Assembly: GCF_009183365.2 (NCBI RefSeq)
Contig: NZ_CP068230.1
Location: 1,765,001 to 1,829,000, forward strand
Direction: 5' to 3'
Source of the DNA: Shewanella algae
GTDB taxonomy: Bacteria; Pseudomonadota; Gammaproteobacteria; Enterobacterales; Shewanellaceae
Length of the DNA: 64,000 nt
The position numbers and the translations under genes are program-made. Below are positions 9,369-16,924 of the stretch, piece after piece. Each line of letters opens with the position of its first letter. Position 1 is the stretch's first letter. Under the pieces are notes generated by a model. It was given only the letters and a program-made list of their open reading frames with translations, was not told the DNA's origin and did no database searches.

Positions 9369-9630
9369 GGAAGGTGCGAATAAGTCCTCGTGGCACTCTG
9401 GCTTGCACAGCAATTGGCTTTCAAGGCATCTGACTGAAGGCATGCCGGGGCCTGTCGAAGTCGGATAACGCAGAGAGCCGGTTGCTGTGAAAGCCCCAAA
9501 GGGCGTGGCTTACAAACCTGTCTGCTATGTTGTGCTTCTTGTAAAGGACTAGCCATTTGCTGCGAACCACGCCTTGCATACAGGCCTGTAAGCCAACGCA
9601 GAGCACGCATGGGACTTGTTCGCACCTTCC
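9369..9630. mobile_element. IS5-type miniature element (MITE), 262 bp
   Basis: The left end GGAAGGTGCGAATAAGTCC (9369-9387) and the reverse complement of the right end (9612-9630) match at 18 of 19 positions. This is the terminal repeat of IS5 as I remember it (GGAAGGTGCGAAYAAG). Both sides carry CTAA (9365-9368 and 9631-9634), the 4-bp target duplication typical of IS5-group transposition. There is no transposase. An 86-codon minus-strand open frame runs almost end to end but does not look like a protein. The interior has a second inverted repeat: GGGCGTGGCTTACA... at 9501-9520 pairs with CAGGCCTGTAAGCC... at 9581-9599. It should be mobilised in trans by an IS5-group transposase. Confidence 0.85.
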
Positions 9631-9634
9631 CTAA

Positions 9635-10198
9635 CCCTTTGCAGGGACTCTTGTCTTGCGCTTTATCCGCCTTTTCACTTTATTCATCTGTTACCCGTCC
9701 CAACATGGTTCAGCGTTAGTCGGCTTCCAGGTTCAGTATTCCTCTTGTTAATTATGACTCCTCTTTTTTGGTCATAACTCCTCATTCTAATCACTCTTTC
9801 TCATTGTCACCTTATTCTCAGCTTCCCCCTACTCATCGCCTTATCCTCAGCCCCAGTCTCAATCTCAGTGTCCGGCTTCCAAGCAGCAGGTTAGGTCCGG
9901 AGCGACAGGCGTATTTATCTGCGCTATCGGGTTACAGAGTGAGTCATAAGGCTTTAGCTCAAATGATATCTGTTGTAACTATTTTGGCGGTGAACACTTG
10001 CGTCGTTCTGCGGTAATTTTTCGGTTAACACCTCAGAAATAGCGAAGTTTTGTCGGTAAATAGAAACTTTTTCAGATAAATTTCAAGCAACGTAAGCATT
10101 TGTTGCTGTGAGGTAAATCACTGTTTTGTGACTTGTGTGATCTGAAAACTCGGCTCCGGTCAGGTTGATAATTACAGTTCAAATCATTAGGCTTGTTT
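9635..10198. other. Gene-poor region upstream of betI with a pyrimidine-rich tract
   Basis: About 560 bp without a credible gene. The left half (about 9745-9880) is strongly C/T-rich on the plus strand and full of CTC/TCA triplets, including the near-repeats ATGACTCCTC and ATAACTCCTC. An 82-codon open frame here is only a by-product of that composition. The right half is AT-rich and leads into the betI promoter. Confidence 0.55.
10107..10122. promoter_or_regulatory. CRP-like site upstream of betI
   Basis: TGTGA-GGTAAA-TCACT matches the TGTGA-N6-TCACA consensus at 9 of 10 fixed positions. It lies about 105 bp before the betI start, a plausible place for activation. Binding is inferred from sequence only. 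Confidence 0.4.
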
Positions 10199-10218
10199 TT
10201 AATTGAACGGTCAATTAA
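10199..10218. promoter_or_regulatory. Probable BetI operator
   Basis: TTAATTGAACGGTCAATTAA has perfect 8-bp arms around a 4-bp centre and ends 8 bp before the betI ATG. TetR-type repressors such as BetI bind palindromes of this type, and Vibrio BetI sites have a similar AT-rich TTGA...TCAA core. Choline-relieved autorepression of betI-betB-betA is the expected role. Confidence 0.7.
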
Positions 10219-10226
10219 TAAAAAAT

Positions 10227-10823
10227 ATGCCCAAGATTGGAATGAAACCCGTGCGCCGCCAGCAACTGATCGATGCCACTATGGCCTCGGTGGCCGCCAA
10301 TGGTTTGCACAATACCACCATCAACAGCATCAGCCGCCTAGCCGGGTTGTCGTCGGGGATCATCAGCCATTATTTCGGTGGCAAGCAGGAGCTGATTGAA
10401 GCGACATTGCGGCATTTGCTGGAGCAACTGAAGCTGGCTTTGCTGGCGCAAACGGCAGAGCGGCAGCTTTCCTCCAAGGCACGGCTGCACGCCATAGTGG
10501 CGGCCAACTTCACCGAGTTTCAACGCTCGGGGGCGGCTACCCGTACCTGGCTTAATTTCTGGGCTCAGTCCATGCATGAGCCCGGGCTTGCCAGGTTGCA
10601 GCAGGTCAACAGTGCCAGACTGCAGAGTAACTTGGCCTTCTCTTTCAAACAGTTATTGCCCAGGGAGCAGGCGCTCAAGAGTGCCGAGCAGGTGGCCGCC
10701 ATGATTGACGGTTTTTGGCTGCGCAGTGCTCTCAGTCCTGAACCTGAGCAGGCGTTTGCTGCCGCAGAATCCTGGTGTATCGATTTCATTGACCAAAGTC
10801 TGGCTTATCACGGAGTACATTGA
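10227..10823 (+). CDS. betI: Transcriptional repressor BetI (TetR family)
   Basis: 198-residue TetR-family repressor of choline oxidation genes. The N-terminus MPKIGMKPVRRQQLIDAT and the helix-turn-helix ending SSGIISHYFGGKQELIEAT follow E. coli BetI closely, and WLNFWAQSMHEP is the ligand-domain match. The ATG at 10227 is preferred over the upstream TTG, because the upstream start would lie inside the operator palindrome and give extra residues not found in BetI. First gene of betI-betB-betA; its stop overlaps the betB start. Ribosome binding upstream is weak, as suits a repressor. Confidence 0.93.
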   Translation: MPKIGMKPVRRQQLIDATMASVAANGLHNTTINSISRLAGLSSGIISHYFGGKQELIEATLRHLLEQLKLALLAQTAERQLSSKARLHAIVAANFTEFQRSGAATRTWLNFWAQSMHEPGLARLQQVNSARLQSNLAFSFKQLLPREQALKSAEQVAAMIDGFWLRSALSPEPEQAFAAAESWCIDFIDQSLAYHGVH

Positions 10824-12283
10824 TGACACAGCCTGTTTATCAGAATTTTATTGACGGTCGTTATATGGCCAACGCCTCGGGTGAATCCTTTGAGGTGATT
10901 AACCCTGGCACGGGCCAGGTGCAATACCGCGTTGAAGTGGCCGATGAGGCCATCAAACAGGCGGCCATTGCCAGTGCCAAACGCGGATTTGCCGCTTGGT
11001 CAACCATGAGCGCCATGGCGCGCAGCCGGGTGCTGTTGAAGGCGGTGGCCCTGTTGCGGCAGCGCAACGATGAGCTGGCCAAAATCGAAGTGCTGGATAC
11101 GGGTAAACCCTGGCAGGAGGCGTCTGTGGTGGACGTGGTCACAGGGGCAGATGCCATAGAATACTTCGCTGGCATAGTGGTGGGCCTGGAAGGCTGTCAG
11201 CAAAGTGTTGGCGATGATTTCTTCTATACCCGCCGTGAACCGCTGGGGATCTGTGCCGGTATCGGCGCCTGGAATTATCCTTTGCAGATAGCCTGTTGGA
11301 AGTCGGCGCCGGCGTTGGCCGCCGGTAACGCGATGGTTTTCAAGCCGTCTGAGGAGACCCCGCTCGGCGCTCTGAAGCTGGCGGAAATCTTTATCGAAGC
11401 CGGTGTGCCCGCCGGGGTGTTCAATGTGGTGCAGGGCGCGGCCGAAGTAGGTCAATGGCTGACTCACAGTGAGGATATCGCCAAGGTGTCCTTTACCGGC
11501 GAGGTGGGCACAGGCAAGAAGGTGATGGCGGCAGCGGCCTCCAGTCTCAAGGATGTCACCATGGAACTGGGGGGCAAGTCCCCGCTGATCATCTTTGAAG
11601 ACGCCGAGCTGGAGGATGCCGTCAGCGCCGCCATGCTGGGCAACTTTTATACCCAAGGAGAGGTTTGTACCAATGGTACCCGGGTCTATGTCGCCCGCAA
11701 CCTTTACCCGGCCTTTATCGAACGTTTGCAGCAAAGGATGGCCAATATCAAGGCCGGCGACCCCATGGCGCCGGACACCAATTTCGGCGCCCTGATATCC
11801 AGCGCGCACAGAGACAAGGTGCTCGAGTATATCGCCCTTGGGCAGGCCGAGGGGGCAAGGCTCCTTTGCGGTGGCAAGCCTTTGACGCCGGACTCGGCCC
11901 CAGAGGGTTTCTTTGTTGAGCCGACCGTATTTGTCGACTGTGATGACAAGATGCGTATTTGCCGTGAAGAGATCTTCGGCCCTGTGATGTCTGTATTGAT
12001 TTTCGACGATGAAGCGGAAGTGATCCGCCGCGCCAACGATACGGCCCTTGGTCTGGCTGCTGCGGTATTTAGCCGCGATATTCGCCGCGCCCACAGGGTG
12101 ATTCATCGGCTTCAGGCTGGGATTTGCTGGATCAATGCCTATGGCGCCTCACCCTCGGAGATGCCCGTCGGTGGCTACAAGCTTTCGGGAGTCGGCCGGG
12201 AGAACGGCAGTGAAACCCTCAAGGCCTATACCCAGACCAAATCGGTTTATGTCGGCATGCAGCCCCTGGAAAGTCCATTTTAA
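10823..12283 (+). CDS. betB: Betaine aldehyde dehydrogenase
   Basis: 486-residue NAD(P)-dependent aldehyde dehydrogenase that oxidises betaine aldehyde to glycine betaine, the second step of osmoprotectant synthesis from choline. Visible: the cofactor-site run GAWNYPLQIACWKSAPALAAGN, SFTGEVGTGK, the general base Glu248 in MELGGKSP, and the catalytic Cys282 in GEVCTNGTRV. Start: the ATG at 10823 shares its A with the betI TGA (TGATG), giving translational coupling; a TTG one codon earlier is unlikely. betA follows after 9 bp. Confidence 0.95.
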   Translation: MTQPVYQNFIDGRYMANASGESFEVINPGTGQVQYRVEVADEAIKQAAIASAKRGFAAWSTMSAMARSRVLLKAVALLRQRNDELAKIEVLDTGKPWQEASVVDVVTGADAIEYFAGIVVGLEGCQQSVGDDFFYTRREPLGICAGIGAWNYPLQIACWKSAPALAAGNAMVFKPSEETPLGALKLAEIFIEAGVPAGVFNVVQGAAEVGQWLTHSEDIAKVSFTGEVGTGKKVMAAAASSLKDVTMELGGKSPLIIFEDAELEDAVSAAMLGNFYTQGEVCTNGTRVYVARNLYPAFIERLQQRMANIKAGDPMAPDTNFGALISSAHRDKVLEYIALGQAEGARLLCGGKPLTPDSAPEGFFVEPTVFVDCDDKMRICREEIFGPVMSVLIFDDEAEVIRRANDTALGLAAAVFSRDIRRAHRVIHRLQAGICWINAYGASPSEMPVGGYKLSGVGRENGSETLKAYTQTKSVYVGMQPLESPF

Positions 12284-12292
12284 GGAGCCGTT

Positions 12293-13978
12293 ATGAATCA
12301 GAATTTCGATTACATCATTGTCGGTGCCGGTAGCGCAGGGTGCGTGCTGGCCAACCGCCTGAGCGAAGATAAAAACAAACGGGTCTTGTTGCTGGAAACC
12401 GGCGGCAGCGATCGCAGCATCTTTATTCAGATGCCAACGGCGTTGTCCATTCCCATGAATACCCAAAAGTATGCCTGGCAGTTTGAAACCGAGCCTGAAC
12501 CGGGGCTGGACAACCGGCGCATGCATTGTCCCAGGGGCAAGGTGCTCGGCGGTTCTTCATCCATCAACGGCATGGTCTACGTCCGCGGTCACGCCCATGA
12601 CTTTGATGAGTGGCAGGCCAGTGGCGCCGAGGGCTGGAGCTACGCCGATTGCTTGCCCTATTTCAAAAAGGCCGAGACTTGGGCCTTTGGCGGTGACAAG
12701 TATCGAGGCGATAGAGGGCCCTTGGGGGTCAACAACGGCAACCGCATGGCTAACCCTCTGTATAAGGCCTTTGTTGATGCCGGTGTGCAAGCCGGTTACC
12801 TGGCCACGGATGATTACAACGGTGCCCAGCAGGAAGGCTTTGGCGCCATGCATATGACGGTGAAAAATGGTGTGCGCTGGTCTACGGCCAATGCCTATCT
12901 GCGTCCGGCCATGACACGGGATAATTTAAAAGTGGTGACCGGCGCCTTGGTGCACAAGGTATTGCTGCAGGACAAGGTGGCAACCGGGGTGCGCTATGAA
13001 TGCGGCGGCAAGTTGCAGCAGGCCGTGGTTGGCATGGGCGGCGAAGTGATCCTTTCAGCAGGTCCCGTGGGTTCGCCCCATCTGTTGCAGCTTTCCGGTA
13101 TAGGTGCGCCCGAAGTCCTTAAAGAAGCCGGTATTGAGCTGGAGCATGCCTTGCCCGGGGTGGGGGAGAATCTTCAGGATCATCTGGAGTTCTATTTTCA
13201 GTTCCGTTGCACCCAGCCAGTTTCCCTCAACCGCAAACTGGATTGGTGGAACAAGTTCCTGATCGGCAGCCGCTGGTTCTTTACCAAGACGGGACTCGGG
13301 GCGACCAACCATTTTGAATCCTGCGGTTTTATCCGCTCCAAGGCGGGCCTGGCCGCACCGGATCTCCAGTATCACTTCTTGCCCGCTGCCATGCGTTATG
13401 ACGGCCGGGAAGCCTTTGATGGTGATGGTTTTCAGGTGCATATCGGCCACAATAAACCCAAGAGCCGGGGATGGGTCAGAGTACAGAGCAGCGATCCGCA
13501 CCGGCATCCGCAGATACGTTTCAACTATTTGCAACACCAGGATGATATCGAAGGCTTTCGCGCCTGTGTGCGCCTGACCCGGGAGATTATTCATCAGCCG
13601 GCATTCGATGGTTATCGCGGAGAAGAGATCCAGCCTGGTGCCGAGGTGGAAACCGATGAGCAGATAGATGCCTTTGTTCGTCGCTCGGTAGAGAGTGCTT
13701 ATCATCCATCCTGTTCCTGCAAGATGGGCACAGATCCCATGGCCGTGGTGGACCCGCAAAACCGGGTGCATGGCATTGAAGGACTGAGAGTCGTGGACTC
13801 TTCCGTATTCCCCACCATTCCCAATGGCAACCTCAATGCACCGACCATAATGTTGGCAGAGAAGGCCGCCGATATTATCCGCGGCCGTGAAGCCTTACCG
13901 GCCTCTGATGCCACAGTTGTTCTGGCTGACAAGTGGCGAGCGCAGCAGCGCTGCCACGCACCCGAGCGGCCTAGCTGA
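12293..13978 (+). CDS. betA: Choline dehydrogenase (GMC oxidoreductase)
   Basis: 561-residue FAD enzyme, membrane-associated in relatives, that oxidises choline to betaine aldehyde and passes electrons to the respiratory chain. Visible: the dinucleotide-binding GAGSAG at residues 11-16, the GMC signature around GKVLGGSSSINGMVYVRG, and the catalytic His471 in the C-terminal SAYHPSCSCKMG. Length matches E. coli BetA. AAGGAG stands 6-8 bp before the ATG. Last gene of the bet operon proper; a weak GC hairpin follows. Confidence 0.95.
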   Translation: MNQNFDYIIVGAGSAGCVLANRLSEDKNKRVLLLETGGSDRSIFIQMPTALSIPMNTQKYAWQFETEPEPGLDNRRMHCPRGKVLGGSSSINGMVYVRGHAHDFDEWQASGAEGWSYADCLPYFKKAETWAFGGDKYRGDRGPLGVNNGNRMANPLYKAFVDAGVQAGYLATDDYNGAQQEGFGAMHMTVKNGVRWSTANAYLRPAMTRDNLKVVTGALVHKVLLQDKVATGVRYECGGKLQQAVVGMGGEVILSAGPVGSPHLLQLSGIGAPEVLKEAGIELEHALPGVGENLQDHLEFYFQFRCTQPVSLNRKLDWWNKFLIGSRWFFTKTGLGATNHFESCGFIRSKAGLAAPDLQYHFLPAAMRYDGREAFDGDGFQVHIGHNKPKSRGWVRVQSSDPHRHPQIRFNYLQHQDDIEGFRACVRLTREIIHQPAFDGYRGEEIQPGAEVETDEQIDAFVRRSVESAYHPSCSCKMGTDPMAVVDPQNRVHGIEGLRVVDSSVFPTIPNGNLNAPTIMLAEKAADIIRGREALPASDATVVLADKWRAQQRCHAPERPS

Positions 13979-13988
13979 TCTTAAAACT

Positions 13989-14017
13989 CAAGGGGCCAGT
14001 CTGCAGTCGGCCCCTTA
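13989..14017 (+). terminator. Weak terminator-like hairpin after betA
   Basis: AAGGGGCC (13990-13997) and GGCCCCTT (14009-14016) form an 8-bp stem, but no T-run follows (TTAACCCC). It may attenuate rather than stop transcription toward the next gene, 123 bp downstream. Confidence 0.45.
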
Positions 14018-14139
14018 ACCCCTGTCAATGCTGAAATCGGCGCAGCCAAGCCGAGGGCTTTTTGCTGGCCAAAATTCGCCATTAGTCTGGGGCTGAAATT
14101 AGAAAAATATAATTTAAATCAACAATAAAGGGAAAAATT

Positions 14140-15357
14140 ATGGAGCTTTGGCTTTCTGCAGGGATCTTATTTACCTTTGCCATGATAGGGGTGATCCTGT
14201 ATCGGTGGGGCAACATCCCCTGCGTAGGTGTCACCCCGGTGCGGATCAACACCTTTATCGCTATTTTGTTCACCTCAGGCCTGGATGTAGGCTTGATCAT
14301 GTTCCCGCTCACCGAATTCGGCACTTACACAGATACCAACAGCAGCCCCGAATACGCCTTTTCCAATCCCTTGGCGATAGAGTTTGGATTTTGGGCCTTT
14401 CTCATCTGGGGTTTTTACTTTGTCACCTGTTTCTATTTTTGCGTCATTGAGCCCAGAGTGAAGTTCTTTGAACTCAAGGCGGTAAAGTTCATCAACAACA
14501 TGGTGATTATCGGCACCTGTGCCTTCACTGCTTATCTGCTGCTCAGCAACTTGCCCTGGTATCTGCCGGAGATGGGCGATGGAGAGTCCGTCATAGGCGC
14601 CTTCTATCTGATAGTGTTTGCCGTCATCGCCATCGCGGTTTATTCCAGTACCAGCATTAAATACGTCAAGGTGCTCAGCCTGGCCAGTACCTGGCTGTTT
14701 GTGGCGCTGATAGCCCTGATGTGGAGCGGCGCATTTTTAGGGGAGAGCGGCACTGTCGGCGATTTCATTACCACCTTTTCGTTATTGGGTGAGTACTTTG
14801 TCGATATCAAGCATTTTGTGTTGCCGCTCAATGATTATCACGCCTTTTACCTGTTCTGGTGGTTTGCCTGGAGCATTATGATAGGCCAGTTTACCTCACG
14901 GTTTGTCGGCGGGATCAAGACCTGGCAACTCTTGCTTGCCATGATGGTGTTTCCCTCCATTCCCATCGCGATTTGGTTCAGTGTCCTCTATTTCTACGAT
15001 ACCCAGGCCATCTCCACATCCGGCTTTTATAACCTGGCCATGGTCATGGTGGGCATAACCTTTGTGATCAATTCGCTGGACTCATTGATCCGTCTCTACA
15101 CGGATAACCTGGGGCTGACGGTTGCCAGGCTCGGCAAACGCAACTATCTGCTTGGCAATATCGCCGTGATGGTACTGCTGACCTTGCTGTTCCAGCTTGA
15201 TTTTCTGGAGATTCAATGGGTTGGGGCCCTGGCCATTGGGCTTATCTTCGCCTGTGCCGGTTACATGCTGCTGACCAAATTGAAAACCTTGGGCCGGATC
15301 CAAGGCTCTCCCAAAGAAAACACTATAGATTTTAATAAAATAGAGTTGGCTGACTGA
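14140..15357 (+). CDS. Short BCCT-like choline/betaine transporter
   Basis: 405-residue inner-membrane protein with about ten to twelve hydrophobic segments. The motif YLFWWFAWSIMIGQFTSRFVGG is a divergent form of the BCCT signature (WWxSWSPFVGxFIARxSRGR). Typical BCCT carriers have 500 residues or more and contain the G-M-G-I-G-L cation-site motif; this one is shorter and keeps only parts of it (TSGLDVGLIMF). Its place right after betA points to choline uptake. Coupling ion and substrate are unproven. A TGATG overlap joins its stop to the next reading frame. Confidence 0.72.
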   Translation: MELWLSAGILFTFAMIGVILYRWGNIPCVGVTPVRINTFIAILFTSGLDVGLIMFPLTEFGTYTDTNSSPEYAFSNPLAIEFGFWAFLIWGFYFVTCFYFCVIEPRVKFFELKAVKFINNMVIIGTCAFTAYLLLSNLPWYLPEMGDGESVIGAFYLIVFAVIAIAVYSSTSIKYVKVLSLASTWLFVALIALMWSGAFLGESGTVGDFITTFSLLGEYFVDIKHFVLPLNDYHAFYLFWWFAWSIMIGQFTSRFVGGIKTWQLLLAMMVFPSIPIAIWFSVLYFYDTQAISTSGFYNLAMVMVGITFVINSLDSLIRLYTDNLGLTVARLGKRNYLLGNIAVMVLLTLLFQLDFLEIQWVGALAIGLIFACAGYMLLTKLKTLGRIQGSPKENTIDFNKIELAD

Positions 15358-15395
15358 TGTCGGCTTCAATCCATAAAACCAAAAGAGGAACACAG

Positions 15396-16115
15396 ATGCG
15401 CTTGAACGCCATGGCAAATTATCTCAAGAGCGGCGGTGTGGCGGCACTGCTGACACTGACTTTCACGGCCGAGGCCGAGTGGTCATCGACCGTGACCCTG
15501 GCATCGGATTACAGTTTCAACGGGGTCAGTCAGACAGATGAAGGCCCGGCGTTACAGGCCAGCTTGGATTACAGTAGTGAAAGTGGCTGGTATCTTGGCA
15601 GCTTCGCTTCCAATGTCGACTTCGGTGGTGGCGATGATACCTGGTTGGAACTTGACGGTTATGCAGGTTATTTTTACCAGTTCAATGAACACCTGAGCCT
15701 GGATGCCGGGCTTGCCTATTACAGCTATCACGGCGAATCCTTTTCCGATGACTACAACTATCCGGAAGCTTATGCCAAGTGGGGTTATCAGTCGCCATTC
15801 GGTCAGTCGGAGCTGAATCTCTGGTACAGCTGGGATTACTTTGGTACCGGTGCCGGCCATAGCATAGTGATGCTGGCCCACAGTTTTGAATTGGCGCCCG
15901 GTCACCGGCTGAGGTTGAGTTTTGACCGTTCCACATCGGATGATACAGACAAGTGGCAGTGGCAGGGAAGCAGAGGCTATCAACACTACCGCATCGCCTA
16001 CCAGACCCAATATCACGGCATAGATATTGAACTGGCAGGTGAAGATACCAGCCTGGACTCGGACAATGCCGATGCCAGGTTGGTGCTAAGCCTGTCGCAC
16101 AGATTCACCTTCTGA
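15396..16115 (+). CDS. TorF-family putative outer-membrane porin
   Basis: 239-residue outer-membrane beta-barrel candidate. After a signal peptide (MRLNAMANYLKSGGVAALL..., cleavage near AEA-EW) it shows alternating aromatic/polar strands such as TVTLASDYSFNGVSQTDEGPA, the hallmark of the TorF / Gcw_chp family, and it ends in aromatic Phe (HRFTF). The start at 15396 has AGAGGA just upstream; an earlier ATG at 15357 overlaps the BCCT stop but would add 13 charged residues before the signal peptide. Probably lets the transporter substrate cross the outer membrane. Cotranscription with the BCCT gene is likely. Confidence 0.75.
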   Translation: MRLNAMANYLKSGGVAALLTLTFTAEAEWSSTVTLASDYSFNGVSQTDEGPALQASLDYSSESGWYLGSFASNVDFGGGDDTWLELDGYAGYFYQFNEHLSLDAGLAYYSYHGESFSDDYNYPEAYAKWGYQSPFGQSELNLWYSWDYFGTGAGHSIVMLAHSFELAPGHRLRLSFDRSTSDDTDKWQWQGSRGYQHYRIAYQTQYHGIDIELAGEDTSLDSDNADARLVLSLSHRFTF

Positions 16116-16130
16116 AGAGCTGCCCTATTG

Positions 16131-16163
16131 GCCCAGGCTGGAGTGGGCGGCGTCAGCCTGGGC
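16131..16163 (+). terminator. Hairpin after the TorF-like gene
   Basis: 10-bp stem GCCCAGGCTG (16131-16140) with CAGCCTGGGC (16154-16163) and a GC-rich loop. Only short T stretches follow, so it is at best an inefficient intrinsic terminator. Confidence 0.45.
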
Positions 16164-16267
16164 CTTGCGGCTTACTTAAGAATATTCTTTTATCTTTCAA
16201 GCGCTCTTGTGATTTGTTGACTAGTCTTATCTCAGGATGATTTCTATCACAGCAGGGAGCAACCCAG

Positions 16268-16882
16268 ATGACCTCTATCAGCAAATTTTGTCGCAGCAAA
16301 TCTTGCGCTGCATTGTTCAGTGTGACGCTGCTCGGCGCGACTTCTATGTTTGTTGCCGCCGCAGCCAATGCCAACGACTATGAAGCCGCCATCAGCGAAC
16401 TTGCCAATACCCAGGTCAAGAGTTGGCTTGGCGACCCTTTGATCGTCGATAGCATCAAGCAACAAAACAGTGCCAATGCCGAACTTTCCAAGGAGCAAAT
16501 TCTCAACTTGGACAAGCAATGGCGTGCTCAGGTTGCTGCCGCCGACAAGCCATTGGTGGATAAGCTTCTCAACAATCCGCTTTCCGATTTTTTGCGGCAG
16601 AAACTGCAGCAAAGCAATGGCCTTTATACCGAAATATTCATCATGGATGACAAGGGATTGAATGTGGGACAGAGTGCCATGACTTCAGATTATTGGCAGG
16701 GGGATGAAGCCAAATGGCAGCAAACCTTCGCCAAGGGGCCAGACAGTATCCATATCAGCGAGGTGGAAGAGGATGAGTCTACCCAGAGTTATCAGAGTCA
16801 GCTGAGTCTGCCTGTTGTCGACCCCTCGTCCGGTGCAGTGATAGGCGCCATTACACTGGGGATCAACGTAGAGCTACTTTAA
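16268..16882 (+). CDS. Periplasmic PDC-like sensor-domain protein
   Basis: 204 residues: a signal peptide (MTSISKFCRSK..., ending near ANA-ND) and then one domain with the PDC/Cache pattern. The pattern is a helical start, then strand-loop blocks (YTEIFIMDDKGLNVGQSAMTSDYW, WQQTF) and a closing strand run (LSLPVVDPSSGAVIGAITLGI). There is no membrane anchor beyond the signal sequence and no output domain. It ends 42 bp before a chemoreceptor gene, so a role as a free periplasmic ligand-binding partner is likely. The ligand is unknown; choline or betaine is a guess from the neighbourhood. Confidence 0.7.
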   Translation: MTSISKFCRSKSCAALFSVTLLGATSMFVAAAANANDYEAAISELANTQVKSWLGDPLIVDSIKQQNSANAELSKEQILNLDKQWRAQVAAADKPLVDKLLNNPLSDFLRQKLQQSNGLYTEIFIMDDKGLNVGQSAMTSDYWQGDEAKWQQTFAKGPDSIHISEVEEDESTQSYQSQLSLPVVDPSSGAVIGAITLGINVELL

Positions 16883-16924
16883 GCGTCTTTTGCTTGTTAT
16901 TTCCCCTCAGTCAGGGAGGCCTGT

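Noticed and set aside
9365..9625. 86-codon minus-strand open frame spanning the MITE
   Set aside because: It runs from one terminal repeat to the other and its composition is not protein-like; the DNA is better explained as a non-coding miniature element.
9768..10016. 82-codon plus-strand open frame
   Set aside because: Made of Ser/Pro/Leu codons from a pyrimidine-rich tract; no ribosome-binding site or family match.
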